The notes under the pieces were generated by a model. It saw only the letters and a program-made list of their open reading frames with translations. It made no database searches and was not told the origin of the DNA. A program made the translations under genes and the position numbers. From the NCBI GenBank assembly GCA_900555815.1, contig USMR01000010.1, positions 1 to 11,744 of the forward strand: 11,744 nt of DNA, written 5' to 3'. The stretch comes from an uncultured Collinsella sp. GTDB taxonomy: Bacteria > Actinomycetota > Coriobacteriia > Coriobacteriales > Coriobacteriaceae. Of this stretch, positions 11,087 through 11,744 are shown piece by piece; the stretch's first letter is position 1, and each line of letters begins with the position of its first letter.

Positions 11087-11744
11087 CTACTCTTTATGGC
11101 TGCCACCTCCCCGCTTGACCAGGAGCGCGACCACGATGAGCGCGGCTCCGGCGACCGCTGCGGCGGCCGCGGCGTACATTGCCATATCGCCAGTCGAGGG
11201 CATAAAGCCTCCGGTGGTAATGCTAGGGGGTGTGCCGGTGGGCGTGTTGATGAGCGACGCCTCCAGGCTGCCCGTCGACCCGTCCGCGCTGTCGGCGCGC
11301 AGGGGCGACTCGGCCGTGATGGTGAGCTTGGGCTTGGCGGCGGCCACCTGATCGACGTCCAGGCCCTCGGCCTTGACCGTCACGGAGCGCGTGCCCTCGA
11401 AGGCGGTGTAGCCCTTGGGCGCCTTGAGCTCGCGGACCTCCAGCTTGCCCGAGTCCACGCCCGAGACGGTCACGCGGCCGTCCTCGCCCGTGGTGACGGT
11501 GGCCTTGCCCTCCGCATCCCACGTGCCGTCGGCCGCCAGCGTACGACCGCGGTCGTCGGTGATGCTCAGGACCGCCCCGGCAAGCGGCTTGTCGCCGTCG
11601 CTGCCGCGCTTGGTGAGCGCGAGATCCCAGGTGTAGGCGCACGCGTCGTCGCTCGGCGTGCGGGTGAAGCCGGCGTCGCCGGACTGGTCGGCAAAGGGAG
11701 AGCGCGGGTAGCGCAGGTAGACCTCGTTGGGGTTGCCCTTCGCA
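11087..11744 (-). CDS. SpaA-like pilin with MPSTG sorting signal, 5' end outside the window
   Basis: The C-terminal 218 residues of a cell-wall-anchored pilin. The visible part begins AKGNPNEVYLRYPRSP, the same position as NPNTVTLEYSNNP in the next pilin. A Cna-B-like domain follows (LALTKRGSDGDKPLAGAVLS), with an E-box-like strand GKLEVRELKAPKGYTAFEG and a linker rich in Thr and Pro. The sorting signal is FMPSTGD instead of LPxTG, followed by a hydrophobic helix (MYAAAAAAVAGAALIVVALL) and the basic tail KRGGGSHKE. It is probably a minor or tip pilin because it precedes the backbone gene, but a second backbone pilin is possible. The coding DNA is very GC-rich, unlike the next gene. Confidence 0.88.
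   Translation of the reverse strand, partial: AKGNPNEVYLRYPRSPFADQSGDAGFTRTPSDDACAYTWDLALTKRGSDGDKPLAGAVLSITDDRGRTLAADGTWDAEGKATVTTGEDGRVTVSGVDSGKLEVRELKAPKGYTAFEGTRSVTVKAEGLDVDQVAAAKPKLTITAESPLRADSADGSTGSLEASLINTPTGTPPSITTGGFMPSTGDMAMYAAAAAAVAGAALIVVALLVKRGGGSHKE

Overview
The window looks like chromosomal DNA of a high-GC Gram-positive gut actinobacterium, most likely a Coriobacteriia member of the Collinsella type. This is an inference from four things: GC-rich coding DNA, a gatCAB operon, class C sortase-assembled SpaA-like pili, and a heavy-metal P-type ATPase paired with a DUF6110-like small membrane protein. Every gene I accept lies on the minus strand, so the window reads biologically from right to left.

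Right part (11744 to about 7519): a pilus locus. It starts with the C-terminal part of one pilin (sorting signal MPSTG), followed by a complete SpaA-type backbone pilin (signal peptide, pilin-motif lysines, Cna-B fold with E-box, LPLTG). A strong intrinsic terminator follows. About 0.6 kb further on is a class C sortase that probably polymerises these pilins. Between terminator and sortase sits a 50-codon membrane peptide gene with an excellent ribosome binding site. Facing it is a plus-strand intrinsic terminator, which suggests a convergent small RNA. The backbone pilin gene is visibly poorer in GC than its neighbours.

Middle (7518 to 3263): a repeat-rich intergenic stretch (four 21-bp repeats, a 19-bp inverted repeat around a 14-bp palindrome, and a REP-like hairpin) precedes gatC-gatA-gatB. 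These genes are coupled by one-base stop/start overlaps and encode the tRNA-dependent amidotransferase. After gatB comes a 430-bp non-coding region. It holds a 40-bp inverted repeat and two tandem 128-bp modules, each ending in a minus-strand terminator hairpin. The two hairpins differ by compensatory base changes, so their structure is conserved.

Left part (3270 to 1): a two-gene metal-efflux operon follows. Its first gene is an 81-aa DUF6110/PacL-like membrane protein and its second is a CtpC-like P1B ATPase with an unusual Tyr-Ser-Cys membrane site. The promoter (TTGACC-17-TAAACT) is covered by an inverted repeat, a likely regulator site. The operon ends in a clear terminator. Its tail abuts the promoter (TTGACG-17-TATGCT) of a toxin-antitoxin operon made of a RelB/DinJ-like antitoxin and a PIN-domain toxin that runs off the window. 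A 13-bp palindrome lies at the predicted transcription start of that operon.

The observations most worth following are the tandem covarying terminator modules, the ATPase/DUF6110 pair with its operator, and the possible type I toxin-antitoxin arrangement between sortase and pilin.
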